The position numbers and the translations under genes were made by a program. The notes under the pieces were generated by a model that saw nothing but the letters and a program-made list of their open reading frames with translations, was not told where the DNA came from and searched no databases. From assembly GCA_032068765.1 (NCBI GenBank), contig DAMBHY010000034.1:1-5621 (forward strand): a stretch of 5,621 nucleotides of DNA, given 5' to 3'. This stretch comes from DAMBHY01 sp032068765. GTDB lineage: Bacteria; Bacteroidota; Bacteroidia; Bacteroidales; Dysgonomonadaceae. Shown here in pieces: positions 5,318 to 5,621 of the stretch; the first letter of the stretch is position 1, and each line of letters starts with the position of its first letter.

Positions 5318-5560
5318 ATGGATAGTAAAATAACATACAAAAAATCAGTTCAATTGAAATTTGATTTTACATATTCTGATGAAGAAACAAATTCATCAGA
5401 TAAATTTGTTATTAAAATACAAAATCGCCACTGCAAAATTAAAAAGAAGCATGCTAAATTAGCTACAATTATTAATATTAATGATTGTATATCATATACT
5501 AAACAAAAAAAAGAAGCAGAAATAATAAATTTCATTATTAATAATTCTAAATCATTTTAA
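5318..5560 (+). CDS. Small protein of unknown function coupled to the deaminase gene
   Basis: An 80-residue, lysine-rich protein that I do not recognise. Its ATG follows the deaminase stop codon by one base, so it is very likely translated by coupling from the same mRNA, and it ends at the cassette boundary: its stop codon lies inside the 15-base end arm at 5557-5571. The N-terminal half (QLKFDFTYSDEETNSSDKFVIKI) looks beta-rich, followed by a basic patch HCKIKKKHAK (38-47) and a short hydrophobic helix near the end (AEIINFIINN). There is no signal peptide. The base composition and Asn/Lys/Ile-rich codon use match the deaminase gene. Sharing one cassette with a potentially toxic dNTP-depleting enzyme suggests an accessory, activator or inhibitor, but this is inference. 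It is real by position and coupling; a shadow frame on the other strand (5350-5535) is less credible. Confidence 0.65.
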   Translation: MDSKITYKKSVQLKFDFTYSDEETNSSDKFVIKIQNRHCKIKKKHAKLATIININDCISYTKQKKEAEIINFIINNSKSF

Positions 5561-5564
5561 CTGC

Positions 5565-5621
5565 ACATAACATGGGTTTTGCAAGATGCGGGGTTGAAGG
5601 AAATCTCAGAAATATTCTAGA
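5565..5621 (+). repeat. attC-like site 5, left arm only
   Basis: The site ending cassette 5 begins with R'' ACATAAC (5565-5571), then L'' GGGTTTTGC (5574-5582) and GCGGGGTTGAA as in sites 2-4, and is cut by the window end. The cassette-5 arms GTTATGTGCAATTAA (3730-3744) and TTAACTGCACATAAC (5557-5571) are complementary except at position 11, which shows that the deaminase and the small gene make up one complete cassette. Confidence 0.75.

Larger units (their letters stand above)
1..5621 (+). mobile_element. Integron-like gene-cassette array, five cassettes, no integrase in window
   Basis: Six homologous attC-like sites (two cut by the window edges) divide the window into five units: 53-976, 977-2497, 2498-3033, 3034-3730 and 3731 onward. 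In each unit the bases after GTT at its start are the reverse complement of the bases before AAC at its end, over 15 positions with one or two mismatches, while neighbouring units differ. That is the signature of integron cassettes, whose start and end meet in a circular form and recombine at G^TT. Sites are uniform in length and layout, as in large chromosomal integrons. No IntI gene or attI is present here, so the piece would be scored as a CALIN or as the inside of a longer array. A related but distinct cassette system with a different recombinase is possible. Confidence 0.8.

Noticed and set aside
5085..5535. Minus-strand open frames at 5085-5336 and 5350-5535
   Set aside because: They oppose the deaminase end and the small coupled gene; their sequences show no domain and no promoter was seen for them.
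1..5621. Cassette ends read as terminal inverted repeats of transposons or insertion sequences
   Set aside because: The ends differ from cassette to cassette and match only within each cassette, there is no transposase and no target duplication; an attC-type explanation fits better.

Overview
The window is AT-rich, its genes lack Shine-Dalgarno sequences, its promoters fit the Bacteroidota -33 TTG / -7 TAnnTTTG pattern, and its proteins belong to families common in that phylum (DUF3667, DUF2798, UPF0158). I infer a Bacteroidota chromosome, most likely Flavobacteriia.

The organising structure is an integron-like gene-cassette array. Five consecutive units (1: 53-976, 2: 977-2497, 3: 2498-3033, 4: 3034-3730, 5: 3731 to beyond the window end) are separated by attC-like sites of 192-195 bp. 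Each site starts at ...AAC and ends at GTT..., has nested complementary arms that change together from site to site, and carries a conserved apex (T-run then TAAnTTAG) at its exact middle. Each cassette's first 15 bases (counted from GTT) are complementary to its own last 15 bases (ending in AAC), not to its neighbour's, as expected for units that pass through a circle and recombine at G^TT. No integrase or attI lies in the window, so this is a CALIN-like segment or part of a longer chromosomal integron.

Cassette contents: (1) a DUF3667 membrane protein. (2) A self-contained regulated module: a short MerR-family regulator on the plus strand, diverging from a minus-strand pair, a secreted isochorismatase-fold protein and an overlapping DUF2798 membrane protein, with two identical-type palindromic operators flanking overlapping divergent promoters. 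(3) A cassette without a gene, holding degenerate CTGACTTTT repeats. (4) A UPF0158 family protein with its own promoter. (5) An AvcD/DcdV-type anti-phage dCTP/dCMP deaminase followed one base later by an 80-codon gene of unknown function.

The genes are not one pathway; they share the array because they were collected as cassettes. The most interesting points are the cassette chemistry (a fixed A-versus-C mismatch at position 11 of every terminal arm pair), the anti-phage deaminase with a coupled small partner, and the gene-less cassette.
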